Assembly (NCBI GenBank): GCA_963666965.1
Contig: OY762939.1
Location: forward strand, 1,302,001 to 1,366,000
Length of the DNA: 64,000 nt
Direction: 5' to 3'
Origin: Proruminimicrobium sp963666965
GTDB taxonomy: Bacteria > Elusimicrobiota > Endomicrobiia > Endomicrobiales > Endomicrobiaceae
Part shown: positions 33,549 through 42,524 of the stretch, piece after piece
How positions within the stretch are numbered: the stretch's first letter is position 1
How the letters are laid out: each line of letters starts with the position of its first letter
Translations under genes and position numbers: made by a program
The notes under the pieces: generated by a model
Told to the model about the DNA's origin: nothing
Database searches by the model: none
The model's input: the letters and a program-made list of their open reading frames with translations, nothing else

Positions 33549-36500
33549 ATGAAAAAACAATTTAATTACAAACTCACCGATGACGGTATTTTCGTTATAA
33601 ACAATTACAATCTTGCTCCTACTTTTTCAAGTTTTTTTCCGGGGATAGCCGGACTTAAAGGAATTCCCATGTGGGCATTTTATGTAAACAGAGGACAGGG
33701 AATTTGTTCTTTTGGAATAAAAAATAAAAATTATTCAATAATGGAATTTTATCCGGCCAACGTCTCTTATTCGGTCGTAAATACATTCGGGTTCAGAACG
33801 TTTTTAAAAATTAAAAAATCAAATAAAACTGTATGTTACGAACCTTTTTTAAACAATTCCGCAGATACCGAAAATATTAAGCAAACAATGAAAATTCTTC
33901 CTTATGAACTGATTTTGGAAGAAATAAACAAAAATATAGGAATAAAAACAACGGTAAAATATTTTACGCTGCCGAACCAGCCGGTTGCCGGTCTTATGAG
34001 AAGCGTAACGGTGGAAAATATTACAAGTTCGGATATATCGGTAGAAATAGCCGACGGTATGCCGAAAATTCTTCCTTACTATATGAACACATACGCCCAG
34101 AAATTTATGTCAACTACGATTCAGGCATGGGCGACGGTTGATAATTTTGAAAAAACGGGAGTTCCTTTTTTCAGGCTTAAAGTTGAAGTTGAAGACAGAC
34201 CTGAAGTTGTTGAAATAACTAAAGGAAATTTTTATTTTGCGTTTACAAATGAAGCTCAGACTAAAAAAGCGGATATAATAATTGATCCTGAAATGCTGTT
34301 CGGTTCAGATACAAGTTTTGCATACCCTGAAAAACTTTTTAACGAAAACTTTGTTTATCCTAAATCCCAGTTTGCAAATAATAAATATCCGTCAGCTTTC
34401 AGCTATGTAAAAAGAAATATAAAAGCAAATAAGGAAATTACGGTTTATTCGATAGCGGGACACATAGACAGCGTTGAATCATTAAATAAATACATAAAAA
34501 AACTTAACATTTCTTATTTCAATGAAAAACAAGAAGAAAACAAAAATTTAATTGAATCTATAACAAACAATATGGCGACAAAGTCGGCTGTTCCGGCATT
34601 TGATATGTACTGCAGACAAAATTATCTTGACAACGTAATGCGCGGAGGACTTCCTATAGAATTTAAATATAAAGATAAATCTTCGCTCTATTACGTATAT
34701 TCAAGAAAACACGGAGATTTGGAAAGAGACTATAACGACTTTCAGATTGCTCCAAGCTATTATTCTCAGGGCAACGGCAATTTCAGAGACGTAAACCAAA
34801 ACAGAAGAAGAGATATATTTTTTAATCCTAATCTAAAAGACAGCGCCGTTAAAATATTTTACAATCTTCTGCAAATTGACGCATGCAATCCTCTAGTTGT
34901 AAAAGGCGCTTATTATATTATGGATACTGACAGCGGAGTTTTTAAAGAACTATCTGCCGATTTAGTTTCAAAAGAAGATGAAAAAAAACTTAAGGATTTC
35001 TTTTCAAAAGGATTTGAACCAGGCGAACTTGCGATGTTTATTGAATCTTCGTCAATAAAACTGAATATCAAACTTGAAGATTTCGTATCAAAGGCTGTCG
35101 CATTATCTCAAACGGTAAACGATGCGAGCCACGGAGAAGGTTTTTGGGTTGATCACTGGACATATAATTTAGATCTTATAGAAAATTATTTATCGGTTTA
35201 TCCCGAGAAAATAAATGATTTACTGTTTAATGACAAAACTTACACATATTTTGACTGCGACCACTATATATTGCCGAGATCAAGAAAACATGTTTTGACT
35301 CAGGAAGGTCTTGTCAGACAGTACGGTTCCGTTGTAAAATCGGAAGAGAAATCAGTTCTTCTTAAATCAAGAAAAACAAATCCTAACGCACTTAGAACAA
35401 AAAACGGCAAAGGCGATATTTACATTTCAAATCTTGCTTCAAAATTCATCACTCTTATGACGGTAAAAATGTCATCTTTGGATCCTGACGGCATAGGAAT
35501 AGAAATGGAATCCGATAAACCGGGATGGTATGATTCATTAAACGGACTTCCGGGTCTTTTCGGGTCGTCAACTCCGGAAGTTTTTGAACTTAAAAGATTT
35601 ATGCTGTTTTTCCTTGAAGCACTAAATAATAATAAAACCGAATTAATTTCAGTTCCTGTTGAACTGTCTTTATTCTTTAAAAATTTAGGAAAACTTCTTG
35701 ATAAAAAAATCACATCTTTTGAATTTTGGGATAAATCAAGTTCATTGAGAGAAGAATACAGAAAATCAGTTGTTATGGGAATAGACGGCAAAGAAGAGCA
35801 GATAAAAGCTTCTGAAGTTATTGATTTCATAAAAAAAGCGGTTAATAAAATAAATTCCGGTCTTAAAAAAGCGATTGATCCGAAATCAGGATTATATTTT
35901 ACCTATTTCAGATATGAAGCTTTAAAATATAAAAAAACAGATTCAAAAAGCATTAAAGGACTGCCATGCGTTAAAGTTTCAGAATTTAAAAGAAGCCCTC
36001 TTCCGTTATTTTTGGAATCGGAAGTGCACTACTTCAAAACTGAATCAGATAAAGCAAATGTAAAAAAACATTTTATGTCTCTCAAAAATACCGGTCTTTA
36101 CGATAAAGAGCTGAAGATGTATAAAGTATGCGCATCTTTAAAAACAGAATCAAATGAGATAGGAAGAACACGCGTATTTTCACCGGGCTGGCTTGAAAAT
36201 GAAGCTGTTTTTATGCATATGGAATACAAGTATCTTTTAGAATTGCTTAAATCCGGTCTTTATGAAGAATTTTTCAGTTCTTTAAAAACTTGTTTCCCTT
36301 GTTTTGCAAATCCTGAAATTTACGGCAGAAGCATTCTTGAAAACTCGTCATTCATTTCATCATCAGCATTTCCTGATAAAAGAAACTGGGGACGCGGTTT
36401 TGTCGCAAGATTAAGCGGATCTACCGCTGAATTTATAGATATGTGGCTTACGATGACTCTCGGCACTAAACCGTTTTATACCGATAAAAACGGCACGCTT

Positions 36501-36764
36501 GTGTTTGAATTAAAGCCTCTGATAAACAGTGAGTATTTCGATAAAAAAGGCGTATATTGCGCGAAACTGTTTGCGACAACTGATATAGTTTATATAAATA
36601 AATCACGCAAAAGCACGTATCTGCCTTCGGTCAGTATCAAAGAAATTGAAATAACATGGATCAACGGTTCAAAAGAAACGGTATCGGATTCGAAAATTAC
36701 CGGCGAAAAAGCGGCAAGAATCAGAGACAGACAGGCGTCTGCAATTAAAATTACGCTTGCTTAA
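33549..36764 (+). CDS. Large GH94-like (cellobiose phosphorylase-related) protein
   Basis: The 1071-residue cytoplasmic-looking protein (no signal peptide or membrane segment) resembles the long group of cellobiose-phosphorylase-related proteins: an N-terminal beta-rich region (about 1-330), then a helical (alpha/alpha)6-type region with RKHGDLERDYNDFQI, QGNGNFRDVNQNRRRD, HGEGFWVDHWTYNLDLIENY, KPGWYDSLNGLPGLFGSS and NEAVFMHMEYKYLLELL. These are the segments I associate with this family; the reaction and sugar are not established for it. It likely handles a glucan or disaccharide with phosphate. A strong terminator follows. Confidence 0.62.
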   Translation: MKKQFNYKLTDDGIFVINNYNLAPTFSSFFPGIAGLKGIPMWAFYVNRGQGICSFGIKNKNYSIMEFYPANVSYSVVNTFGFRTFLKIKKSNKTVCYEPFLNNSADTENIKQTMKILPYELILEEINKNIGIKTTVKYFTLPNQPVAGLMRSVTVENITSSDISVEIADGMPKILPYYMNTYAQKFMSTTIQAWATVDNFEKTGVPFFRLKVEVEDRPEVVEITKGNFYFAFTNEAQTKKADIIIDPEMLFGSDTSFAYPEKLFNENFVYPKSQFANNKYPSAFSYVKRNIKANKEITVYSIAGHIDSVESLNKYIKKLNISYFNEKQEENKNLIESITNNMATKSAVPAFDMYCRQNYLDNVMRGGLPIEFKYKDKSSLYYVYSRKHGDLERDYNDFQIAPSYYSQGNGNFRDVNQNRRRDIFFNPNLKDSAVKIFYNLLQIDACNPLVVKGAYYIMDTDSGVFKELSADLVSKEDEKKLKDFFSKGFEPGELAMFIESSSIKLNIKLEDFVSKAVALSQTVNDASHGEGFWVDHWTYNLDLIENYLSVYPEKINDLLFNDKTYTYFDCDHYILPRSRKHVLTQEGLVRQYGSVVKSEEKSVLLKSRKTNPNALRTKNGKGDIYISNLASKFITLMTVKMSSLDPDGIGIEMESDKPGWYDSLNGLPGLFGSSTPEVFELKRFMLFFLEALNNNKTELISVPVELSLFFKNLGKLLDKKITSFEFWDKSSSLREEYRKSVVMGIDGKEEQIKASEVIDFIKKAVNKINSGLKKAIDPKSGLYFTYFRYEALKYKKTDSKSIKGLPCVKVSEFKRSPLPLFLESEVHYFKTESDKANVKKHFMSLKNTGLYDKELKMYKVCASLKTESNEIGRTRVFSPGWLENEAVFMHMEYKYLLELLKSGLYEEFFSSLKTCFPCFANPEIYGRSILENSSFISSSAFPDKRNWGRGFVARLSGSTAEFIDMWLTMTLGTKPFYTDKNGTLVFELKPLINSEYFDKKGVYCAKLFATTDIVYINKSRKSTYLPSVSIKEIEITWINGSKETVSDSKITGEKAARIRDRQASAIKITLA

Positions 36765-36771
36765 ATAAATC

Positions 36772-36805
36772 AAAAAGCGCGAATATATAAATATTCGCGC
36801 TTTTT
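36772..36805. terminator. Strong hairpin terminator (both directions possible)
   Basis: AAAAAGCGCGAATAT (36772-36786) and ATATTCGCGCTTTTT (36791-36805) are exact complements with a 4-base loop, followed by T residues. It ends the long plus-strand operon before tcdA. Confidence 0.93.
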
Positions 36806-36819
36806 TATTGGTATAAAAA

Positions 36820-37560
36820 ATGGAACAATTTTTAAGAACTGAATTATTGCTCGGAAAAGAAAATTTAAATAAATTATTTAACGCCAAAGTAACCGTTATA
36901 GGGCTTGGCGCAGTAGGAAGTTTTGCCACTGAAATGATTGCAAGACTCGGAATCGGACATCTTACTCTTGTTGATTTTGACAAAGTGCAAATTTCAAATA
37001 TTAACAGACAGCTTTATGCTCTGCATTCAACCGTAGGCATAACAAAAGTTTCTCTTGCCAAAGAAAGAGTTATGGATATAAATCCGTTATGTAAAGTCAA
37101 AACTCTTGAATTATTTGCCAACACGGATACGTTTGAAGAAATATTTAAAGAAAAAACCGATATAGTCATAGATGCAATAGATTCTTATAATCCAAAATTA
37201 AGGCTTATAGAATACTGTTATAAAAATAAAATAAAGATAGTTTCATCGATGGGCGCAGCCCTTAAAACTGATCCATTCTCAGTAAAATATGCCGATTTGT
37301 TCGATACGCACCATTGTAAATTGGCAGAAAGATTGAGGGGTGATTTGAGAAAACTTGGGATAGAAAAAGGAATTCCGTGTGTATTTTCCGAACAATCTCC
37401 TCAGATAAAACCTATACCTCTTTCCGAGCAGGAAAATAAAAACTACGGAAAAAACGGCGGTCCTAAAATTTTAGGAAGTTATCCTGTAATAACGGGTATG
37501 TTCGGGATTCTTATGGCTAACAAAGCAGTTGAACTCATCTTAAAAGATTCTTATATTTAA
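36820..37560 (+). CDS. tcdA: tRNA threonylcarbamoyladenosine dehydratase (TcdA/CsdL type)
   Basis: The 246-residue ThiF/MoeB-family enzyme cyclises t6A to ct6A on tRNAs using ATP. It has the nucleotide-binding start KVTVIGLGAVGSFATEMIAR, LTLVDFDKVQISNINRQ, TDIVIDAIDSYNPKLRLIEYC and the late SYPVITGMFGILMANKAVE. The central GAALKTDPFSVKYADLFDT is TcdA-like rather than MoeB/ThiF. It sits 15 bases after the terminator and has a TATAAA just upstream, but the promoter is not clear. It is convergent with the GGDEF gene (2-base gap). Confidence 0.9.
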   Translation: MEQFLRTELLLGKENLNKLFNAKVTVIGLGAVGSFATEMIARLGIGHLTLVDFDKVQISNINRQLYALHSTVGITKVSLAKERVMDINPLCKVKTLELFANTDTFEEIFKEKTDIVIDAIDSYNPKLRLIEYCYKNKIKIVSSMGAALKTDPFSVKYADLFDTHHCKLAERLRGDLRKLGIEKGIPCVFSEQSPQIKPIPLSEQENKNYGKNGGPKILGSYPVITGMFGILMANKAVELILKDSYI

Positions 37561-37562
37561 AC

Positions 37563-38888
37563 TTACATCATTACAACTTTATTGCGTCCTTCTTTTTTAG
37601 CCTGATACAAGGCGTTATCGGCTATTGAAATCAAATTATCTTCATTCAGAGTTTCAATATATTTTGTTATGCCTATGCTTATTGTTGTAGTAAAAGTTTC
37701 ATTATCTTCGGTAAATTTTTGTTTTTCTACGTTTTTTCTGATATTTTCGGCTATTTCCGAAACTTGTTTTTTTGTAACCATAGGCAAAAGTATTATAAAT
37801 TCTTCTCCGCCGTATCTGCCTATTATATCACCGGGTCTTACGGAATCCGAAAGTATTTTTGCTATTGACGACAAAACCTTATCTCCCGCCAAATGTCCGT
37901 AAGTATCGTTCACTTTCTTAAAAAAATCTATATCAAGCATCATAATATAAAAATCTGTTTTATATCTTTTCGCTACCTGAATTTCAGTATGAAGCCTTTC
38001 CATAAAATATCTTCTTAAATACAAACCGGTCAATCCGTCGACCCTGGCTCTGTCGTTAATCTGAGTAAATAAAACTATTCTTTTTGCGCTCAAAGTCAGA
38101 TGGGGAAGAAAAATTTTTCCTTCATCTATATATGTCTGCACAAAATCTTCTTCCACTGCTAATAGTATTGATGATATGAAATCATTATTCAATTTTATAT
38201 TCCATGAAACCACTGTTTTTCCGCACACGCCGTAAAAATAATCAAGACGCTGCGCCCCTGAAAGTTTTTCCAACAGCTGAGAATGCGCATTCACTGCCGC
38301 AATCCACTTATCTTTTAACTCCTGCTGGGAAGAAGAAAGCAATAAAAAAGATCCGTTTCTTTTAGCTATAATAGCAACAGCTGTTATGCCGGTTTTTGAC
38401 GCAAGAGCCTCAGTAAGCATTTTTATGGTTTCTTCTATCGTCATTTTTGAAGTCAGATCTTTTGATATAACATAAAGCTGCATTATATTTTCCAGCTTTT
38501 TTTCCAAAGTTTTGCGTTTTAAAAGAACGACTTCCTGAGTTTTAATAAGCTGTTCCTTTGTTTTTCTGAGCTGTTCATTATTTTTTTGAATTTCTATGTC
38601 AACTATATCGGGTCTTGTCAAAAATGAATTAACGCATATAACAAGAATATAACTCATTGCAAACATAAGAAGAGTATAATATGAATAACCAAAGGTAAAA
38701 AAAGCTGTTATCAGGGTTACGGCCCAGAAAAAGAATAAACACCATTTACAGTCTTTTGCAAAAAATACGGCTATCGGAGCAAGAAATAAAAGCAGCACAT
38801 ATTTTGTTTCAGGCAGATATACGTTCGAATATGCCAGAAAAAAACATATTGTGATAAAAATATTTTTAATAATATATTTAATTTTCAT
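37563..38888 (-). CDS. Membrane GGDEF-domain diguanylate cyclase with coiled coil and GAF-like region
   Basis: The 441-residue protein starts with about four membrane helices (1-95), then a coiled coil (KNNEQLRKTKEQLIK onward), a GAF-like sensor region (about 150-270) and a GGDEF domain (about 280-441). The active-site loop is GRYGGEEF, an active variant, and RPGD sits five residues earlier, the product-inhibition I-site. It should make c-di-GMP in response to a membrane or cytoplasmic signal. It overlaps the preceding GGDEF gene by 11 bases. No EAL or HD-GYP degrader is in the window. Confidence 0.92.
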   Translation of the reverse strand: MKIKYIIKNIFITICFFLAYSNVYLPETKYVLLLFLAPIAVFFAKDCKWCLFFFWAVTLITAFFTFGYSYYTLLMFAMSYILVICVNSFLTRPDIVDIEIQKNNEQLRKTKEQLIKTQEVVLLKRKTLEKKLENIMQLYVISKDLTSKMTIEETIKMLTEALASKTGITAVAIIAKRNGSFLLLSSSQQELKDKWIAAVNAHSQLLEKLSGAQRLDYFYGVCGKTVVSWNIKLNNDFISSILLAVEEDFVQTYIDEGKIFLPHLTLSAKRIVLFTQINDRARVDGLTGLYLRRYFMERLHTEIQVAKRYKTDFYIMMLDIDFFKKVNDTYGHLAGDKVLSSIAKILSDSVRPGDIIGRYGGEEFIILLPMVTKKQVSEIAENIRKNVEKQKFTEDNETFTTTISIGITKYIETLNEDNLISIADNALYQAKKEGRNKVVMM

Positions 38889-40257
38889 TTTTTTCGTAAA
38901 TACAAGTTTTATTTCTGCCTGTCTTTTTTGCTTTATATAACGCAGTATCTGCCTTTCTTATTACTTCCATAACATCAGTCTCGTTTTTGATATCGGCAAT
39001 TCCGATGCTGATAGTTTTTTTAATTTGTATAGGATTGAAACTTTCAATCGGAAGAAAGAATTTCTCTCTTTCTATTGATTTCCTCAAATCATCAAGCTTT
39101 TGCAAAGCTTCCTTCATTTGAATATGGGACAACAAAACAACAAACTCTTCTCCGCCGTATCTTGCCAAAATATCTATTTCTCTGAATCTTTTTCTTAAAA
39201 TATCCGATATTTGTCTAAGCAGAACATCGCCGGCCTTATGTCCGTGCATATCGTTAACTTCTTTAAAATGATCAATATCTATCATTGCTATTATAAGGTT
39301 CACGTTATTGCTTCTTGCTCTTTCAATTTCTTCTTTAAGTCTCTCAAAAAAATAAGTTTTCGTAAAAAGGCCTGTTAATCCGTCGGTAATGGCAAGAGCC
39401 GCCACTTTCTCTATAAGAATTGTGTTGTTTAAAATTGTACCCAAAATATTTGTAAGAATAGATAAAAGTCTTAAATCCGAGTCAGTAAATTTTTCATTTT
39501 CCTTTATGGATACGCCTTTTATAACTCCCCAAAAACGCCCGTCAACATCAATAGGTATTACAACTATGGAGAAAAAATTTTTATAATTGTTGGGGGAAAA
39601 TCTTTTATCATTTGCAGTATCGGTAATAAGAAGCGGCCTGCTTGTAGTTTTAACGTATTTTGCAAATATATCTCTGCGGGAATATCTCTTTATTTTCCAT
39701 TTTCCTTTACCGATAAATCGTACGGTAAGTTCTGAAGCAAGTTTTAAAAGCTCTTTTTCACTCATAGTCTGTTCAAGAGAAGCTATAATAGTTTCAAAGG
39801 TCTGGAATATTTCCATTCTTTGTATAAAATCAGCAGATTTTTTTTCATCTTCATCAATGGCAGACTGCAAAAGAGCGACATCTCTGTTTAAAACTTCATT
39901 GTCAATATGAGATTGTTTTGTTAACAAAAAATATCTGTTTCTGTGATATTCGACTGTAAAAAAAACAAGAATAATCCATGTTATTTCGCACAGCAGTAAA
40001 ATCTGCATGTATACGGTGTCTGCAAAAAAAATACTGAACATAGTTGCGGCAACCGCAAACGAAAGAAGAATTCCTCCAAAAACATAACCCGATATAAAAT
40101 AAATGATAAAAAAAAGAATTATTATTGAAGGGAACATTATTACAGGAGACTTGAAGAGATATGTCAGCCACGCAATAAAACATATACCCACCAGAAGCGG
40201 GACAACTATTGTTTTAAAAATATCTGTTAAATTTTGTTTTTGTTCTATCAAAGTCAT
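38878..40257 (-). CDS. GGDEF-domain diguanylate cyclase with membrane segment and GAF domain
   Basis: The 459-residue protein has four or five membrane helices (about 15-110), a coiled linker, a GAF domain (about 165-285, including WKIKRYSRRDIF and IVVIPIDVDGRFWGVIKG) and a GGDEF domain (about 290-459) with ARYGGEEF and an upstream REID I-site. It is a paralogue in design of the downstream cyclase. Both are presumably active. The start overlaps the exported 190-residue gene by 4 bases, so the three genes form one transcript. The nearby pilin genes, also minus strand, could be a c-di-GMP target (inference). Confidence 0.92.
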   Translation of the reverse strand: MTLIEQKQNLTDIFKTIVVPLLVGICFIAWLTYLFKSPVIMFPSIIILFFIIYFISGYVFGGILLSFAVAATMFSIFFADTVYMQILLLCEITWIILVFFTVEYHRNRYFLLTKQSHIDNEVLNRDVALLQSAIDEDEKKSADFIQRMEIFQTFETIIASLEQTMSEKELLKLASELTVRFIGKGKWKIKRYSRRDIFAKYVKTTSRPLLITDTANDKRFSPNNYKNFFSIVVIPIDVDGRFWGVIKGVSIKENEKFTDSDLRLLSILTNILGTILNNTILIEKVAALAITDGLTGLFTKTYFFERLKEEIERARSNNVNLIIAMIDIDHFKEVNDMHGHKAGDVLLRQISDILRKRFREIDILARYGGEEFVVLLSHIQMKEALQKLDDLRKSIEREKFFLPIESFNPIQIKKTISIGIADIKNETDVMEVIRKADTALYKAKKTGRNKTCIYEKNEN

Positions 40258-40826
40258 ATTTTATTTTTATTCAATCCTATGCTGTATCCGTTTAATATTT
40301 CATTTTCTATGCGCCCTTTTAAATTTGAATCTTTAATCGAAAATAAAATTCTGTCTTTATCTGAAGGCCATATAATTCTATATTTATTGCCGTATTTTTC
40401 TATAAAACATTCTATTTCTATCAAATCGTTAAATGTTATAAACATAGATGCACAAATTCCTGATTCACAGTCATCTTCTATATGGCGTATTCTTGATATT
40501 TTATATTTTACTGCCTCCGGAGGCGTTCCGTTGATCATATTTGCTTTTATTGAATTCAAAACATAAGCTTTAAATTTAACATCTAGAAAAGCAAAATACG
40601 GATATTTTATATTGTTTTTCATATAATAAGGAATTGTTATTTTTTGTTCGGAATTTACATTTAGAATTTTTAAACCGTCAAGCTGTAAAGTTTGGTTTAT
40701 TTCTATTCTGACATCATTCACATTTGTTCTGTCAATAAAAGAAACAGTCAGATCGTGGCTGAAAACATCTGGAATAAACATCATAATTAAAGCAATTTGT
40801 AAAAAAACAAATTTTAAAATGCTCAT
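40254..40826 (-). CDS. Exported protein of unknown function upstream of the GGDEF pair
   Basis: The 190-residue protein has a signal peptide (1-23, cut near VFSH) and a beta-rich mature part with SFIDRTNVNDVRIEINQTLQ and a Cys pair DDCESGIC that might form a disulfide. I recognise no family. Its stop overlaps the GGDEF/GAF gene (ATGA), so it may supply a periplasmic signal to the cyclases (inference). Upstream on the minus strand, TTGCAA (40866-40861) and TAAAAT (40842-40837) are 18 bases apart and place the transcript start within about 5 bases of the ATG, with no Shine-Dalgarno sequence. Confidence 0.75.
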   Translation of the reverse strand: MSILKFVFLQIALIMMFIPDVFSHDLTVSFIDRTNVNDVRIEINQTLQLDGLKILNVNSEQKITIPYYMKNNIKYPYFAFLDVKFKAYVLNSIKANMINGTPPEAVKYKISRIRHIEDDCESGICASMFITFNDLIEIECFIEKYGNKYRIIWPSDKDRILFSIKDSNLKGRIENEILNGYSIGLNKNKI

Positions 40827-40836
40827 ATAATTTTTG

Positions 40837-40866
40837 ATTTTAGCACAAAAACCAAAAGTATTGCAA
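40837..40866 (-). promoter_or_regulatory. Promoter of the exported-protein/GGDEF operon
   Basis: TTGCAA (40866-40861), 18-base spacer and TAAAAT (40842-40837) on the minus strand. Start predicted near 40830, giving a leader of about 4 bases. Confidence 0.5.
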
Positions 40867-40932
40867 CAAAAAAAAATCTGCGGGCAATATACAGTCTGTG
40901 AGCAAAACTATCAGCTTTATTTTACCGTCTTC

Positions 40933-41499
40933 TTATTTATTTCCGTTGCCTGACCCCTGTCCCTGGCTTTTATCGTCACTTGAATCATCGGTTTTATCGT
41001 TGTTTCCGTTGCCACCGTTATCTTTTCCGCTATTTATCGCTATTCTCATTGCTTTAGCAATGTCTGTTGCATCCTGGCCTTTTAAAATTCCTGTTGACGA
41101 TCCCAGAGAGTAACGCCCTAAAGACATGATAATGTTCTGTCCTTTATATGTTCCATTTATAACAACAAGTACAAATTCATTACCCTGAGTATCTGAAGTC
41201 AACATCGCCTGAAATGTTTGAAAATATTTTGAAATATTTAAATCAACGCCAAGTTCATCTGATTTATCTGTTTTTTGTGATATACCCAAAAAATTACCAT
41301 TTTCTATCTGGTGTGTAACCTCATTTTTAATTATGAAACCTAATAATGATGCACCTTCCGCTTCAATTGCTTTTAAAGAAAGAGAGGAATAAGCTGAAAC
41401 AGAAACCATCGATAAAATGCCGACAATAACAATAACGATTACAAGTTCAACCAACGTGAACCCTTTTTTATTGGTGGGTTTATGTAAACTTCTTTCCAT
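40933..41499 (-). CDS. Type IV pilin-like protein, paralogue 1
   Basis: The 188-residue prepilin has a 13-residue basic leader ending in G13, followed by FTLVELVIVIVIVGIL, the classical prepilin peptidase site and membrane helix with E5. The globular part (about 35-150) includes SLKAIEAEGASLLGFI and SKYFQTFQAMLTS. The end is a Gly/Asn/Asp-rich low-complexity tail. The start is ATG 41499 behind an AAGGAGGGT site; an upstream in-frame codon at 41529 adds residues before a proper leader and lies near the promoter. It is similar throughout to the next pilin, indicating tandem duplication. It would assemble into pili or a type II pseudopilus. Confidence 0.92.
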   Translation of the reverse strand: MERSLHKPTNKKGFTLVELVIVIVIVGILSMVSVSAYSSLSLKAIEAEGASLLGFIIKNEVTHQIENGNFLGISQKTDKSDELGVDLNISKYFQTFQAMLTSDTQGNEFVLVVINGTYKGQNIIMSLGRYSLGSSTGILKGQDATDIAKAMRIAINSGKDNGGNGNNDKTDDSSDDKSQGQGSGNGNK

Positions 41500-41519
41500 A
41501 ACACCCTCCTTGCATTTAT

Positions 41520-41547
41520 AGTATAGCACCTATTCGTTTTTTTTCAA
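41520..41547 (-). promoter_or_regulatory. Promoter of pilin paralogue 1
   Basis: TTGAAA (41547-41542) and TATACT (41525-41520) on the minus strand with a 16-base spacer, the same design as the promoter of the other pilin. Confidence 0.6.
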
Positions 41548-41575
41548 TGATTTTTTGAATTTATTTTTTATACAT

Positions 41576-41604
41576 AAAAAAAATCTCTTCTTATCCAGAA
41601 GAGA
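41576..41604 (-). terminator. Intrinsic terminator of pilin paralogue 2
   Basis: On the minus strand TCTCTTCT (41604-41597) pairs with AGAAGAGA (41591-41584), followed by eight T residues. The two pilin genes are therefore separate transcripts. Confidence 0.88.
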
Positions 41605-41655
41605 AAAAATAACGCCAACAAATCGTCAGTTGATACTAAATATAAAAATCACGCT

Positions 41656-42330
41656 TCAATCTTTTTTTCCGTTACCGGTGCCTTGCCCCTGACTATTGTC
41701 ATCATCAGGATCATCTTTTTTATCATTGTTTCCGTTACCGCCGTTATCTTTTCCGTTGTTGTTTCCATCATTTCCATTCCCGTTATTTCCTTTGCCGTTT
41801 CCTGTTCCCTTGCCGTTGTCGTTACCATTTCCGTTATTACCGTATCTATATTTCTCTCTATGTTGTTTGCAAATTAATTTTGCCGTGGCCTCATCATTTG
41901 CATCAGAAGATTTAAGAATACCGCTTGACTCTCCCATAGATGAACGTCCTAATGACAAAGTAAATTCCTTATCTTTATAGTTTCCCTTTACAACTACAAA
42001 AACAAAAGGTTCTCCTTCATCATCAGCGCTTACAGTCGCTTTAAATGTCTGAAAATATTTTGATATACCCATATTAACTCCGAGTTGCTCTGATTGCGTT
42101 GTATGATTTGGAACATCAAAGAAAGTGCCGTTCTCTATTTGATAAGTAATTTCATTTTTCACTATAAAATTAACAATTGAAGCACCTTCTGCTTCAATTG
42201 CCTTAAGCGCAAGAGATGAGTATGCGGATACTGAAATAGTTGATAAAATGCCCACTATAACAATAACTATCACAAGCTCAACCAACGTAAAACCTTTTGA
42301 ATTGATAATTTTCTGCTGATTTTTTCTCAT
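41656..42330 (-). CDS. Type IV pilin-like protein, paralogue 2, with long Gly/Asn/Asp tail
   Basis: The 224-residue prepilin has a 13-residue leader (MRKNQQKIINSKG) and the same FTLVELVIVIVIVGIL helix as paralogue 1; the body matches it closely (ALKAIEAEGASIVNFIVKNE, ISKYFQTFKATVS). The C-terminal ~63 residues are a low-complexity run of Gly, Asn, Asp and Lys with about twice the length of the paralogue's tail. Start is ATG 42330 after GAGGATAAG; a codon at 42378 is upstream of the leader and inside the promoter. Such a tail is not usual for pilins, whose C-termini are folded beta sheet. Confidence 0.92.
   Translation of the reverse strand: MRKNQQKIINSKGFTLVELVIVIVIVGILSTISVSAYSSLALKAIEAEGASIVNFIVKNEITYQIENGTFFDVPNHTTQSEQLGVNMGISKYFQTFKATVSADDEGEPFVFVVVKGNYKDKEFTLSLGRSSMGESSGILKSSDANDEATAKLICKQHREKYRYGNNGNGNDNGKGTGNGKGNNGNGNDGNNNGKDNGGNGNNDKKDDPDDDNSQGQGTGNGKKD
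41665..41850 (-). repeat. Low-complexity Gly/Asn/Lys/Asp-coding tract
   Basis: The DNA is a degenerate series of GGTAACGGAAAC-like units coding Asn-Gly and Gly-Lys pairs in the C-terminus of pilin paralogue 2. Paralogue 1 has a shorter related tail sharing GKDNGGNGNNDK and SQGQG. Length variation by slippage is likely. Confidence 0.8.
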
Positions 42331-42350
42331 ACACTTATCCTCGTGGAAAT

Positions 42351-42378
42351 AGTATACCACATTTATATTTTTTTTCAA
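42351..42378 (-). promoter_or_regulatory. Promoter of pilin paralogue 2
   Basis: TTGAAA (42378-42373) and TATACT (42356-42351) on the minus strand, 16-base spacer, matching the other pilin promoter. Confidence 0.6.
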
Positions 42379-42461
42379 GGTTCTTATGATAATTTTTTTT
42401 GATATAATATCGATATTAATTTTCAGCTTGTTAATTTATTAAAAAAGATAAAATATTTAAG

Positions 42462-42490
42462 TTGACATTTTATATATTTTTATATACAAT
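42462..42490 (+). promoter_or_regulatory. Consensus promoter of the tRNA-tuf-secE-nusG-rpl operon
   Basis: A perfect TTGACA (42462-42467) and TACAAT (42485-42490) are 17 bases apart. Transcription should start near 42497, at the foot of the next hairpin. Confidence 0.82.
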
Positions 42491-42495
42491 ACTTG

Positions 42496-42524
42496 CACTC
42501 TCAGTTAATGAGAGTGTTTTTTTT
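42496..42524 (+). terminator. Terminator-like hairpin at the very start of the tRNA-tuf transcript (candidate attenuator)
   Basis: CACTCTC (42496-42502) pairs with GAGAGTG (42510-42516), followed by eight T residues. No plus-strand gene lies upstream to be terminated. A second self-complementary sequence, CTCTTTTGAAAAGAG, follows at about 42526-42540. The arrangement implies premature termination or a tiny RNA from the operon promoter. Confidence 0.65.

Noticed and set aside
40860..40880. Terminator for pilin paralogue 1 at the T-run near 40867-40875
   Set aside because: The T-run (minus strand) is present but only a very weak CTG/CAG stem precedes it, so I do not call it.
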